In this document: positions 33,363 to 42,724 of the stretch, in pieces
How positions within the stretch are numbered: the first letter of the stretch is position 1
Layout: every line of letters starts with the position of its first letter
Assembly (NCBI GenBank): GCA_036504815.1
Contig: DASXUN010000021.1
Coordinates: 186,001-250,000, forward strand
DNA: 64,000 nucleotides
DNA from: Gemmatimonadaceae bacterium
Lineage (GTDB): Bacteria; Gemmatimonadota; Gemmatimonadetes; Gemmatimonadales; Gemmatimonadaceae
Direction of reading: 5' to 3'
Made by a program: the position numbers and the translations under genes
The notes under the pieces: model-generated
The model's input: the letters and a program-made list of their open reading frames with translations, nothing else
What the model was told of the DNA's origin: nothing
Databases searched by the model: none

Positions 33363-34133
33363 TCAGGGCTTCGGCGCGGGGATGACGCTGAAGAGCCGCG
33401 GGTCAACCCATCCGCGGTCCACGCCGACGCGAACCGGACGCCAGCCGTTCTGCGGAGGGCCAAGACGCACCCGCTGCGCCGAATCGACCATGCGCAGTAC
33501 GTCGCTCTCGCGCGTCGGGGCCGATCGCACGCGAACCCACGTCGTGGCCACCGCCGCTTCCCACCGACCCGTGTCCGGGACCGCGACGCTCGGCGGGGGC
33601 GCTGGCTTGACGGCAGGTGAGGGGGTGGTCGTGGTCGCTGGCGAGACGTTCGGGGGCAACGTTGCGGCTGTCCTCACGGCGTTCGTCACCGTTGGTGCTT
33701 CGACGCCAGCGGATGTGGGGATCGCGGTGTTCGTGGCAGGGAGCGGGGAGGGCAGGGTGTCGGTCACCGTTCGTCGCGCCACGGCGGTATCGCCGGGCAA
33801 TACGGTGTCAATCGCAGTGGCGGACGATCCCGTCGACGCCGTTCCCTCGACACGACGCGAGATTGCGTATCCCACCGCCATGAGCGCGGCGATGGCCACG
33901 CTCGCCAGCACGAGGCCGCGCACGAGACGCCGCCCGGACGGGGCGGTCGACATGAGACAGTTTGGACACACTCCGATGGCGACCGGTCGCTGCACTCCGC
34001 AGTTGGGGCAGTTGACCGTCGGCACACGCTCACCGTTGACCTCGTAGGAAACGAACGGCGCCTGGCACCGCGGACAGCGGGTGGCTCCGACCAGCGCTTT
34101 CGCGCCGCAGACGCTGCAGTTCGTGTACGGCAT
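33363..34133 (-). CDS. Zinc-ribbon, membrane and SH3b-like protein
   Basis: 256 residues from ATG 34133. Two zinc ribbons at the N-terminus (CSVC-CPRC, then CPNC-CPNC, residues ~5-70), then one membrane helix (GLVLASVAIAALMAVGYAIS), a Ser/Thr/Pro/Ala-rich linker of ~90 residues, and a C-terminal SH3b-type fold (TTWVRVRSAPTRESDVLRMV, GWRPVRVGVDRGWVDPRLF). The ribbon is cytoplasmic and the SH3b domain periplasmic if N-in. SH3b domains often bind cell-wall peptides. It is preceded by a single-pass protein gene 4 bases away. Confidence 0.6.
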   Translation of the reverse strand: MPYTNCSVCGAKALVGATRCPRCQAPFVSYEVNGERVPTVNCPNCGVQRPVAIGVCPNCLMSTAPSGRRLVRGLVLASVAIAALMAVGYAISRRVEGTASTGSSATAIDTVLPGDTAVARRTVTDTLPSPLPATNTAIPTSAGVEAPTVTNAVRTAATLPPNVSPATTTTPSPAVKPAPPPSVAVPDTGRWEAAVATTWVRVRSAPTRESDVLRMVDSAQRVRLGPPQNGWRPVRVGVDRGWVDPRLFSVIPAPKP

Positions 34134-34137
34134 CGCG

Positions 34138-34575
34138 CTATTTCGTCCCTCGCACGCCGTCCACGAAGTACGCGGTCTCGCCAAAGCAGCTCGTCGGGAC
34201 GCCGCGGTGCTCCTTGTAAAAAAGGGTCACCTGGCTGCCCGATGTCTTTTCGATCTCCTGCGCGACGGAGTCGCCACGTACCGAGAATTTGAAGATCTGC
34301 GGCGCGGTGCCGGGCACGGTGGTCATCGCCAGCTCGCCTTCCCATGTCTTGCACAGCCAGCCCTTGTTCGAAAGCTTCTGCACATAGCCGGTCCGCGTCC
34401 CTTCGGAGTACGTGTAGGACATCGTGACGGCCACCCACAGGGCCATGCCGACAACCGGCACCAGCACGATGGTCAGCAGGGTCAGTTTCCCCCAGTGCCG
34501 TCGCAGGAGTCCGGGGCGGGGAGGGGGAGGCGCTTCGGGCGCCGGGGCGTTCGGGGACGGGGAGGGGTCGGACAT
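34138..34575 (-). CDS. Single-pass membrane protein, unknown
   Basis: 145 residues from ATG 34575. A Pro/Ala-rich N-terminus is followed by one helix ([20 protein letters not shown]), then a compact domain with [32 protein letters not shown] and [14 protein letters not shown]. The pattern [16 protein letters not shown] is shared by proteins often labelled as hypothetical in Bacteroidota and relatives, as far as I recall. It is co-transcribed with the zinc-ribbon/SH3b gene. Confidence 0.55.
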   Translation of the reverse strand: MSDPSPSPNAPAPEAPPPPRPGLLRRHWGKLTLLTIVLVPVVGMALWVAVTMSYTYSEGTRTGYVQKLSNKGWLCKTWEGELAMTTVPGTAPQIFKFSVRGDSVAQEIEKTSGSQVTLFYKEHRGVPTSCFGETAYFVDGVRGTK

Positions 34576-34655
34576 GTGGCGGAATTCCTCTGCAGAGATC
34601 CTTGGTGCATTATCGCGCTCCGGACCGCCTACGTCCACCGCGCGTTAGTTTTCCT

Positions 34656-35894
<1,239 letters not shown>

Positions 35895-35908
35895 GTCACC
35901 AGCGACCG

Positions 35909-36535
35909 TTACCCGCCGGACTGTCCCGCGCCGATGTCCGAGTACTTCTCCAGCGCATCCGCCACGCCGCCCAGCTCGGCGAGAATTTCGCCGGAGAAAT
36001 TGAGCGACTTCAGCCGGTCGTACACCGCACGATACCAGCGGATGGTTCCTTCCTTGCCGGCGCTGAATCGACCCCAGACGGATTCGGGATCGATGGTTCG
36101 GCGCAGGTCGGCGAGCACTGAACTCGCGTTGTGAATCTTGTCGGCCGCACAGACCCATCGCGCCGTCTCATTGGCCTGCGCCAGACGGGCAAGGTAGTCG
36201 GCGTTTCGCTCTTCCTTGTCCATCTCGTTGCCGTCGTCGTCCACATTGCGATGCGTGACCATCAGCACCGTGTTCAGGATGTCGGGCCCGAACTTCTCGC
36301 CGATGCGTTCCTCGAGCATGTCGCGCGGCCAATTCTCCCGCACGCAATCTTCGATGACGTCGTGCAGGATGCCGGCGATCACCGTTTCATCCGGCTGTCC
36401 GTATCGCGCGAGAATGATCGCCACGTTCGCGGGATGCGTGACGTACGGCAACCGCGTGCCTTTGCGGACCTGACGGTCATGGTGCTTGGCCGCGAAGGCC
36501 AGCGCGTGATTGATGCGGTCGGAGTAGCCGGTCAT
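35909..36535 (-). CDS. MESH1-like HD hydrolase ((p)ppGpp phosphohydrolase family)
   Basis: 208 residues from ATG 36535. It corresponds to the HD domain of RelA/SpoT without synthetase, TGS or ACT: LPYVTHPANVAIIL (metal His), AGILHDVIED (HD plus ED), NADYLARLAQANETARWV, and VCAADKIHNASSVL (C-terminal metal Asp). Stand-alone small alarmone hydrolases remove 3'-pyrophosphate from ppGpp. A loop KKEERNADY near residue 130 is longer than in SpoT. Convergent with ispG. Confidence 0.75.
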   Translation of the reverse strand: MTGYSDRINHALAFAAKHHDRQVRKGTRLPYVTHPANVAIILARYGQPDETVIAGILHDVIEDCVRENWPRDMLEERIGEKFGPDILNTVLMVTHRNVDDDGNEMDKEERNADYLARLAQANETARWVCAADKIHNASSVLADLRRTIDPESVWGRFSAGKEGTIRWYRAVYDRLKSLNFSGEILAELGGVADALEKYSDIGAGQSGG

Positions 36536-36877
36536 GTCGGTTGGACGGCCTGGGCGTGAGCGATCCGTAAGATACCGCGGCGGGCTAAGCCCTGCACGAC
36601 AACTGGTGGTCACTCCGGTGCGCATACGTCGACACCGCGCGCGACGTGGTCAGTCCCCCTCCTGAACGCGGGAGAACGCGCGACAGAGGATCAGACAGGG
36701 TGGCCACTCTATTGGCCGCCGAGTCCATGGATCTCAGGGACGAATGCCAAGCGTGCATCGCCGACTCGGCAGCGGTCGTCAGCGCGACTCGTCGACGTAG
36801 CTGACGAAGATACTCAAATAGGCGCTTCAGGTACTTACAAGCCATTATCGCGCCACAATACAGATATCATGACGCCA
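36536..36877. other. Spacer without recognisable gene
   Basis: 342 bases between the HD hydrolase start and the Wzc-like stop. Only a weak minus-strand frame (36585-36845) is open; its translation is Arg/Ser-rich with no motif. An AT-rich piece (36840-36880) adjoins the Wzc-like stop. I see no hairpin, repeat or RNA gene; a promoter for the HD hydrolase (minus strand) is presumed. Confidence 0.35.
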
Positions 36878-38500
36878 TCATTGTCTAATGATCACCAGCC
36901 CGAGAATCATCGCCTTGCGTTTCTTCAGGTCGAGGAGCATCGCCTTCAAAGCCTGCAACCGAGTCTTCGCTACCCGGACGACGACGACAATCGGTGGAGG
37001 AACTTCGACGGCCGCAACTGATTCGAGCGAGCCCATCGTCGGAGCCACCAGCACTGCGATGTCGTACTCCGCCAGGAACTCTGAGAAATCACGGCGCGAC
37101 GAAGCGTGGGCAACCGACGCAACGGTATCGCTGCGCTGCATGCCGGCAGGAATGACGTCCATGACCAGGCCCTCGCTGGCGCCGATGGGTCGCGCCACCT
37201 CCCGCCAGAGCCGCACGCCAGCGATCGCCTCGGTAAAACCTGGCTCATCGCGCCAGCCAAAGTATGCGGCGGTGGATGGTCGGCCAGGGGCCAAGTCGAC
37301 GACCACTGTCGCATGCTCATCAGCTGCTGCACAGACGGCAAGCCGTCCCGCGGCTGCGGCCGTGACGACGGCATCGTCGCCCGTCACGGCCACGACGCGA
37401 TGCCGCGTACCGCTTGCCGTGAGAGACAGGAAGAGCATGCGAAACGGTTCGACACCGGTGCCGGGTTGCAGCCTCGCTCGGCCAGCTTTGGGAATGCGAA
37501 ATGCTTTCGCGGACGCGAGCACGGGCAGCCCGGTCAGTCGCTCTGCTTCACGGGCGTGGGCCACCGTCGGGTGCCGAGCCTCGCCGACAACAGCAAGCGT
37601 GAACACGAGCACTACGGCCATCAGCAAGGCGCTCAGTGCGGCCGCGAAGGGCGATGCACCCAGAATGCGACTGGCACGCCATTGCGCCACCGAATCGGCT
37701 TGCTCCCGCGCTACGCGATACTGCGTGCGCGCATCACCCAATGCGGATTCGGCCTCGGCGAGTCTCTGAACGGCGCTGTCTCGAAGCGCCAGTATTCTCG
37801 TCGAGTCCACGGCGAGGGTGTCCGGTCCGTGATCGACGGTTGGCGTTTCTATCGCATCGATGCGCCGCAGGAGAGACACTTTCTTCGCGAGCCCGATCGC
37901 CTGAAGCTCCGCACCGATGGAATTGGCCCGCTGACTGAGCCGAGCAAACTCGCTTTGCGGCGCCGCGGCCGGATCGAGCGACCGCCGCGCCCGTTCCAGC
38001 AGGTCGAGCGTATCCATCAGGAGATGCACGGTGCCCAGCTCGCGCAGCGCCGGCGAACTCGCCAGCGCACGATACGACGCCGTCAGCGGAGCCTTGGCTG
38101 CTCGCTCAAGAAGCGCGTCCAGCTGCGCCAGCATCGTTTGCAGCGAATCTCGTTGCCGAGCGGCGGACGCTGACAGGCTGGAGGTCGCGGTACTCGAGTC
38201 CGCCTCGCGTTGCTGTTCGCGAAGCGCTGAGTCGTATTGCACGAGCCGCGCACGCGCGTGCTCGACGTCTGCCAGCAGCCTGAGCGTATCCACGGCCCGC
38301 ACTTGTTCACGCACCATCGCCTGTTCGACGCGAGCTGCCCGTCTCGCCAGTGGTCCCCGCGCGGCGTAGACGGCCGCGAACACCACCGCGAAGGCCGCCA
38401 GGGCAACGGGCACCAGGGGACGAAGGCGTCGCGTGGCAAGGAGGGCGCGAGCCGCCAGCCATTCGGCTCGTTCGGACGAGGAGGCGACGACGTGAGGCAT
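36878..38500 (-). CDS. Wzc-like (BY-kinase family) protein with degenerate nucleotide site
   Basis: 540 residues. Membrane helix 24-47, a periplasmic region with coiled coil (~55-275; QREADSSTATSSL and KKVSLLRRIDAIE), helix 2 (~283-306), and a cytosolic alpha/beta domain. The overall plan matches Wzc/BY-kinases that set polysaccharide chain length. However the Walker A site reads VTGDDAVVTAAAA (~372-384) without GKT/S, the Walker A' line reads VVVDLAPGRPS, and the Walker B aspartate is replaced in YDIAVLVAPT (~479-488). So it looks like a pseudokinase. No capsule or exopolysaccharide gene is nearby. Confidence 0.6.
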   Translation of the reverse strand: MPHVVASSSERAEWLAARALLATRRLRPLVPVALAAFAVVFAAVYAARGPLARRAARVEQAMVREQVRAVDTLRLLADVEHARARLVQYDSALREQQREADSSTATSSLSASAARQRDSLQTMLAQLDALLERAAKAPLTASYRALASSPALRELGTVHLLMDTLDLLERARRSLDPAAAPQSEFARLSQRANSIGAELQAIGLAKKVSLLRRIDAIETPTVDHGPDTLAVDSTRILALRDSAVQRLAEAESALGDARTQYRVAREQADSVAQWRASRILGASPFAAALSALLMAVVLVFTLAVVGEARHPTVAHAREAERLTGLPVLASAKAFRIPKAGRARLQPGTGVEPFRMLFLSLTASGTRHRVVAVTGDDAVVTAAAAGRLAVCAAADEHATVVVDLAPGRPSTAAYFGWRDEPGFTEAIAGVRLWREVARPIGASEGLVMDVIPAGMQRSDTVASVAHASSRRDFSEFLAEYDIAVLVAPTMGSLESVAAVEVPPPIVVVVRVAKTRLQALKAMLLDLKKRKAMILGLVIIRQ

Positions 38501-38518
38501 CGCCGCAAGATACGAAGA

Positions 38519-38550
38519 GACGGGCGGGTCCGGAGTCGGACCCGCCCGTC
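38519..38550 (-). terminator. Perfect 14-bp hairpin downstream of the plastocyanin-like gene
   Basis: GACGGGCGGGTCCG / CGGACCCGCCCGTC with a 4-nt loop. Read on the minus strand it follows the plastocyanin-like stop by 38 bases and is followed by TCTTCG. It lies only 18 bases before the Wzc-like start, so it could also sit in that leader. Confidence 0.55.
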
Positions 38551-38588
38551 GTTCGTTCAGCTACCATGCGGCGCGAGGCCGCAGCCGG

Positions 38589-39071
38589 TTACTGGACCGT
38601 GACCGTTCCCTTCATGCCCATCGCGAGGTGCGGCGTGCAGTTGAACGGATAGGTTCCCGCCTTGATGTTGGCGAACGAGATGGTCACCGACTCGTTCGGG
38701 TTCATCAGCATCTTGCTCGAAAGCTCGGCCATCTTGTCGGCGCCCATGTTGGCGTCGAGCTGCGGCTTCACGTCGGCCGGAATGTCGGCCGCGTTGAACG
38801 CCACGTTGTGCGGGCCACCCGAGACGAACGTGAACTTGATGCCGTCGCCAGCCTTGACGGTGATGTCCTTGGGCTCAAAGCGATAACCCTTCTCGTCACC
38901 GAACATCTTCACTTCGTGCGTCGTGCCCGTGATCGCGGCGGCCGTGCCGGTGGCTGCCACAGCCGGGGCGGCCGCGGGGGTCGCCGCGTCCGTCGCCGGA
39001 GCCTTCTCACCGCCGCCGCACGCGCCAAGAACAATGGCACTCGCCACGAGCGCCGAACCGATGAACCGCAT
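38589..39071 (-). CDS. Plastocyanin/azurin-like blue copper lipoprotein
   Basis: 160 residues. Lipobox VLGAC (Cys18) anchors it after an Ala/Pro-rich spacer. The copper site is GGPHNV (His) with NCTPHLAMGM (Cys, His, Met), the cupredoxin ligand set. The fold has KDITVKAGDGIKFTFVSGG and ESVTISFANIKAGTYPFNC. It probably shuttles electrons in the periplasm. The gene stands alone, divergent from the his leader. Confidence 0.9.
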   Translation of the reverse strand: MRFIGSALVASAIVLGACGGGEKAPATDAATPAAAPAVAATGTAAAITGTTHEVKMFGDEKGYRFEPKDITVKAGDGIKFTFVSGGPHNVAFNAADIPADVKPQLDANMGADKMAELSSKMLMNPNESVTISFANIKAGTYPFNCTPHLAMGMKGTVTVQ

Positions 39072-39275
39072 GTCGTGCCTCCGAAAATCTTGCAGGATGT
39101 TAGGTCAATAAGGGGGCATCCCCTAGCCTTGGAAATCTAGGGAATTGCGGGGGGCAATTGAAGGGTTCAAGCCCTCCGCAGCGCCTCATCTAACACACGG
39201 CCGTGGGACGGAGTTCCCTACCCGACGCATTGCCGTGGCCGGCCGGACCGTTTGGAGTGCACAGAACCGGTGAAT

Positions 39276-39304
39276 TTGACTCCGGTTACACGACCGACTA
39301 GGAT
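39276..39304 (+). promoter_or_regulatory. Candidate his operon promoter
   Basis: TTGACT (39276-39281) and TAGGAT (39299-39304), spaced 17 nt. Transcription would begin near 39311, at most two or three bases before the leader peptide ATG, so the leader peptide may be translated from a leaderless mRNA. Confidence 0.5.
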
Positions 39305-39312
39305 TCGACCTC

Positions 39313-39387
39313 ATGATGATGCGCCGCCACCACCACGTGCACCACCACGGCCAGACGGGCCGGGGGCGCACGTGCACGTGCGGCTGA
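39313..39387 (+). CDS. hisL: his operon leader peptide
   Basis: 24 codons: three Met, two Arg, then HHHVHHH, then GQTGRGRTCTCG and TGA. Six histidine codons in a run of seven are the signature of a his attenuator. When charged His-tRNA is scarce, ribosomes stall here. CACGTGCAC in the His codons (39335-39343) is complementary to GTGCACGTG (39372-39380), giving the pause hairpin. Three ATG codons in a row make the start ambiguous. Too short for usual gene calling, but the motif plus terminator plus hisG is convincing. Confidence 0.85.
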   Translation: MMMRRHHHVHHHGQTGRGRTCTCG

Positions 39388-39431
39388 GCATCTGGATGGC
39401 GTAACCACGCCGCCGATTCGCCAGAATCCCC

Positions 39432-39465
39432 GAGCCCGTCGGAATACCGACGGGCTCTTTCGTTT
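39432..39465 (+). terminator. his attenuator terminator
   Basis: GAGCCCGTCGG (39432-39442) pairs perfectly with CCGACGGGCTC (39447-39457) around AATA, followed by TTTCGTTT. Its left arm contains GCCCGTC, which can instead pair with GACGGGC (39354-39360) just after the His codons, the expected antiterminator. Confidence 0.85.
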
Positions 39466-39510
39466 ATCCCCTCCCGTGCACCACACCGTGCCCCTGCCCG
39501 TGACCCCACT

Positions 39511-40371
39511 ATGCTGCGAATAGCCATTCCCAACAAAGGCCGGTTGAACCTCGACGCCCGCTCGCTGCTTGCCGACGCCGGACTGGAGGTGCGCTCGTCT
39601 TCCGAGCGCGCCCTGGTTGCGTCCCTCGGCGGGGAGTTCGAGGCCATCTTCGTGCGCGCCCAGGACATTCCCGAGTTCGTGGCCGACGGCGCGGCCGACG
39701 CCGGAATTACCGGCTGGGATCTGACATCGGAGTCGGGGCGAGCGCTCGATTCGCGACTTGACCTCGAGTTCGGCCGCTGTCGCCTGGTCCTCGCGGTACG
39801 CGACGAGTCTCCCATCAGGTCGGTGGATGACATCGCCGACGGCACGCGGATCGCCACCGTCTTTCCACGCCTGACACAGGAGTTCATGTCGCGTGCCGGG
39901 AAACGGGTGGATCTGGTTCCGGTTTCGGGAGCGGTGGAGATCTCGCCCCACCTTGGCATCGCCGACATCATCGTCGACCTCACTTCCACCGGATCGACGC
40001 TTCGTGTCAACAACCTGCGTGAAGTCGTCACGGTGCTCGAGTCGACCGCGCGCCTTGTCGTCGCCCGTACGCCGCGCGATCCCGCTCGCAGCCAGGCGCT
40101 CGACGAGCTGACGGCCTCCCTCGCGTCGGTGCTCGCGGCCCGCGACCGGCGATATGTGATGGCCAATGTGCCGCGGGCGCGGCTCGAAGAGGTGAAGCGC
40201 ATTCTCCCCGGCATCAGCGGACCGACGGTCATCGACGTGATGAATGGCGGATCGATGGTTGCCGTGCACGCGGTAGCGCCCGCCGCCAGCATCTATCGCA
40301 CCATCAATCAGCTCAAGGCGGTGGGTGGCGAGGGGATTCTCGTGACCCGCATCGAGAGGCTCATGGCATGA
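39511..40371 (+). CDS. hisG: ATP phosphoribosyltransferase (long form)
   Basis: 286 residues from ATG 39511. It commits PRPP and ATP to histidine synthesis. RIAIPNKGRLNLDA is the N-terminus, FVRAQDIPEFVADGAADAGITGWD and DLTSTGSTLRVNNLR are the active-site strands. Residues ~210-286 form the ACT-like regulatory domain (MANVPRARLEEVKRILPG, SIYRTINQLKAVGGEGI) that binds histidine for feedback. This long form does not need HisZ. It overlaps hisD by 4 nt. Confidence 0.95.
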   Translation: MLRIAIPNKGRLNLDARSLLADAGLEVRSSSERALVASLGGEFEAIFVRAQDIPEFVADGAADAGITGWDLTSESGRALDSRLDLEFGRCRLVLAVRDESPIRSVDDIADGTRIATVFPRLTQEFMSRAGKRVDLVPVSGAVEISPHLGIADIIVDLTSTGSTLRVNNLREVVTVLESTARLVVARTPRDPARSQALDELTASLASVLAARDRRYVMANVPRARLEEVKRILPGISGPTVIDVMNGGSMVAVHAVAPAASIYRTINQLKAVGGEGILVTRIERLMA

Positions 40372-41675
40372 CCGCTCCGTCCATCGCCGTTCGAGGTACC
40401 ATCGCCGCACTCGACGCCGAGGCGCGGGCCGTCCTGTTCGATCGCACCAGCGCCGGCGATCCGATGGTGCGCGAGCGCACGCGCCGCATCATCGAACGCG
40501 TGCGCGCCGAGGGCGATGCCGCGTTGCGGCAGCTGGCCAGCGAGTTCGATGGCGCGACACTCGAGACACTTGAAGTCCCGCGTGCCGCATGGCGCCAAGC
40601 CCTCCGCGCGCTGGCGCCGGACCTGCGTCGTTCGCTGGAGCACGCCGCCGAGAATATCCGGCAGGTGCACGATGCCTTTCGTCCCGTGGCGAGTGAGACG
40701 GTCACGGCCGATGGCGCCGTCATCGGCCGGCGCCCCGATCCGCTGGCGCGTGTCGGCGTGTATGCCCCTGGCGGTCGCGCGGCGTATCCAAGTTCCCTGC
40801 TCATGGGCGTCGTCCCGGCGCGCGTTGCCGGGGTGGGTGAGGTCCTCGTCTGTTCACCGCCGGGCGCCAACGGTTTGCCGAGCCAGGTGGTGATGGCCGC
40901 GGCCGAACTCGCCGGGGCTGACCGTCTGTTCGCTGTGGGCGGGGCCGGCGCCATTGCTGCCATGGCGTACGGCACGGCGTCCATTCCCTGCGTCGATCGC
41001 ATCGTGGGGCCCGGCAATGCGTACGTGGCCGAAGCCAAGGCGCAGGTGGCAAGCGTCACCGCCATCGATTCGCCGGCGGGCCCCAGCGAACTGCTCGTAA
41101 TCGCCGATGCCTCGGCGTCACCCGAGGTGGTGACGCGAGAACTCCTGGCGCAGGCGGAGCACGACCCCATGGCCGCCGTCGCGCTGGTGTCGACGTCCGA
41201 CGCGCTACTCGACGCCGTCGAGCGCCTGCTCTCCGGGTGGACTTCGCGCGAACCGCGTTCGGCCGTCATTTCGGCGGCCCTGGCGTCACGCGGCGCCCTC
41301 CTGCTGGCGGCATCGATTGACGAAGCGGTCGCCTTCGCCAATCGCTGGGCGCCGGAGCACTTGCTGATCGCGACGCAAGACGCCGAGGCATTGCTGGGCT
41401 CCGTGCGCAATGCGGGAACCGTCTTCGTGGGCGAGACGGCGTCGGTGGCGTTCGGCGATTACATGAGTGGCGCCAATCACGTCCTGCCGACGGGTGGACT
41501 GAGCCGCGCCTACTCGGGCTTGTCGACCATCGATTTCTATCGGTGGACTACCTGGCAGCGCATTGACCGTGCGACGGCGGCGCGCCTGGCCGCCGACGTT
41601 GGCGCGTTCGCCGATGCCGAGGGATTGCCGGCACACGCCGCGTCGGCGCGCCAATGGCAGGAGATCGCTCGATGA
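40368..41675 (+). CDS. hisD: Histidinol dehydrogenase
   Basis: 435 residues. The zinc enzyme oxidises histidinol to histidine in two NAD steps. GVYAPGGRAAYPSSLLMGVVPARVAGV, PGNAYVAEAKAQV, IDSPAGPSELLVIAD and GANHVLPTGG are family signatures; catalytic Glu/His lie in WAPEHLLIAT. Last biochemical step but second gene, a common order (hisGDC). It overlaps hisG and hisC by 4 nt each. Confidence 0.96.
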   Translation: MTAPSIAVRGTIAALDAEARAVLFDRTSAGDPMVRERTRRIIERVRAEGDAALRQLASEFDGATLETLEVPRAAWRQALRALAPDLRRSLEHAAENIRQVHDAFRPVASETVTADGAVIGRRPDPLARVGVYAPGGRAAYPSSLLMGVVPARVAGVGEVLVCSPPGANGLPSQVVMAAAELAGADRLFAVGGAGAIAAMAYGTASIPCVDRIVGPGNAYVAEAKAQVASVTAIDSPAGPSELLVIADASASPEVVTRELLAQAEHDPMAAVALVSTSDALLDAVERLLSGWTSREPRSAVISAALASRGALLLAASIDEAVAFANRWAPEHLLIATQDAEALLGSVRNAGTVFVGETASVAFGDYMSGANHVLPTGGLSRAYSGLSTIDFYRWTTWQRIDRATAARLAADVGAFADAEGLPAHAASARQWQEIAR

Positions 41676-42724
41676 ACGCAAATGCTGTGGGCCGGCAGTC
41701 GCTCGAGGGCGTGCCGGTGTACGCCCCCGACGCCACCACCTGCGCCATCGACCTGCGCGACAACGCGAACCTCTGGGGAGCGCCGCCGCGTGCGCTGGCC
41801 GCCATTCGCACCGTTGATGCCGCGACGCTCAGTTTGTATCCGTCCGTCGCCGCTGGTTCACTCACCGGCGTGATCGCTGCGCGCATCGGGGTACAGCCCA
41901 CCGAGATCGCCGCCGGCTGTGGCTCGGATGATCTCATTGACGCCGTCTTTCGCGCCGTTGCCGAGCCGGGGGCGATTCTCGCGCATCCGGCGCCGTCGTT
42001 TTCGATGGTGCCCATCTTCGCGCGCCTCAACAGCCTGCAACCGGTGGCGGTGCCGCTGACACGCGATGGTGCCGCGGACGCCGACGCAATGCTCGCCACC
42101 CGGGCTCGCGTCATCTACCTCTGCTCACCGAACAACCCGACCGGGACGGTGACGCCGGCAGCGGTGGTTCGGCGAATCGTGCATGAAAGCGACGCCATCG
42201 TGATACTCGACGGCGCGTATGCGGAGTTTGCTCCTGAGTTCGAGGATTTCCTCCAGGAGGCGCCGTCGCTCGGCCGTTTGCTCGTCCTGCGTACCTTCTC
42301 CAAGGCGTGGGGACTGGCCGGCCTGCGGGTGGGGTACGCGGTGGGTAGTGCCGGCCTCGTTGCCGCGGTGCGCAAATCGACCGGGCCCTATAAGGTGAAT
42401 GCCCTGGCCGAACGGGCCGCAACGCTCGCGCTGACCGAGGACGCGGACTGGATGCGAGCACGGGCCTCCGATGCGGTGGCCGTGCGCGAACAGGTAACGC
42501 AAGCGCTGCAGGCCATGGGGCTGTCGCCACTGGACTCACGCGGCAATTTCGTCTGCGTGCCGGTGCGCGACGCGCGTGCGCTGGCGGCGCGGCTCGCGGA
42601 TCGTGGTGTGGCGGTGCGCGCATTCACGGCACTCCCGGTCTTTGGTGACGCGATCCGTGTCGGGATGGGTCCCCTGCCCATCATGGAGCAGTTTCTTGAT
42701 GCCCTGCGCGGGGCGTTGGCATGA
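41672..42724 (+). CDS. hisC: Histidinol-phosphate aminotransferase
   Basis: 350 residues from ATG 41672, which overlaps the hisD stop. PLP enzyme that transaminates imidazole acetol phosphate. IDLRDNANLWGAPPRAL, GCGSDDLIDAVFRA, LCSPNNPTGTVTP, LDGAYAEFAPEF and the PLP lysine loop RTFSKAWGLAGLRVGYAV are all present. The N-terminus is slightly long, but ATG 41672 is the coupled start. Confidence 0.94.
   Translation: MNANAVGRQSLEGVPVYAPDATTCAIDLRDNANLWGAPPRALAAIRTVDAATLSLYPSVAAGSLTGVIAARIGVQPTEIAAGCGSDDLIDAVFRAVAEPGAILAHPAPSFSMVPIFARLNSLQPVAVPLTRDGAADADAMLATRARVIYLCSPNNPTGTVTPAAVVRRIVHESDAIVILDGAYAEFAPEFEDFLQEAPSLGRLLVLRTFSKAWGLAGLRVGYAVGSAGLVAAVRKSTGPYKVNALAERAATLALTEDADWMRARASDAVAVREQVTQALQAMGLSPLDSRGNFVCVPVRDARALAARLADRGVAVRAFTALPVFGDAIRVGMGPLPIMEQFLDALRGALA

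Noticed and set aside
36585-36845. 86-codon minus-strand frame in the 36.5-36.9 kb spacer
   Set aside because: Arg/Ser-rich, no motif, no clear ribosome-binding site; kept only as spacer.
39158-39180. A piece like a tRNA T-arm (AAGGGTTCAAGCCCTCC) upstream of the his leader
   Set aside because: The stem pairs poorly (A-C mismatches), and no acceptor, D- or anticodon arm can be placed around it.
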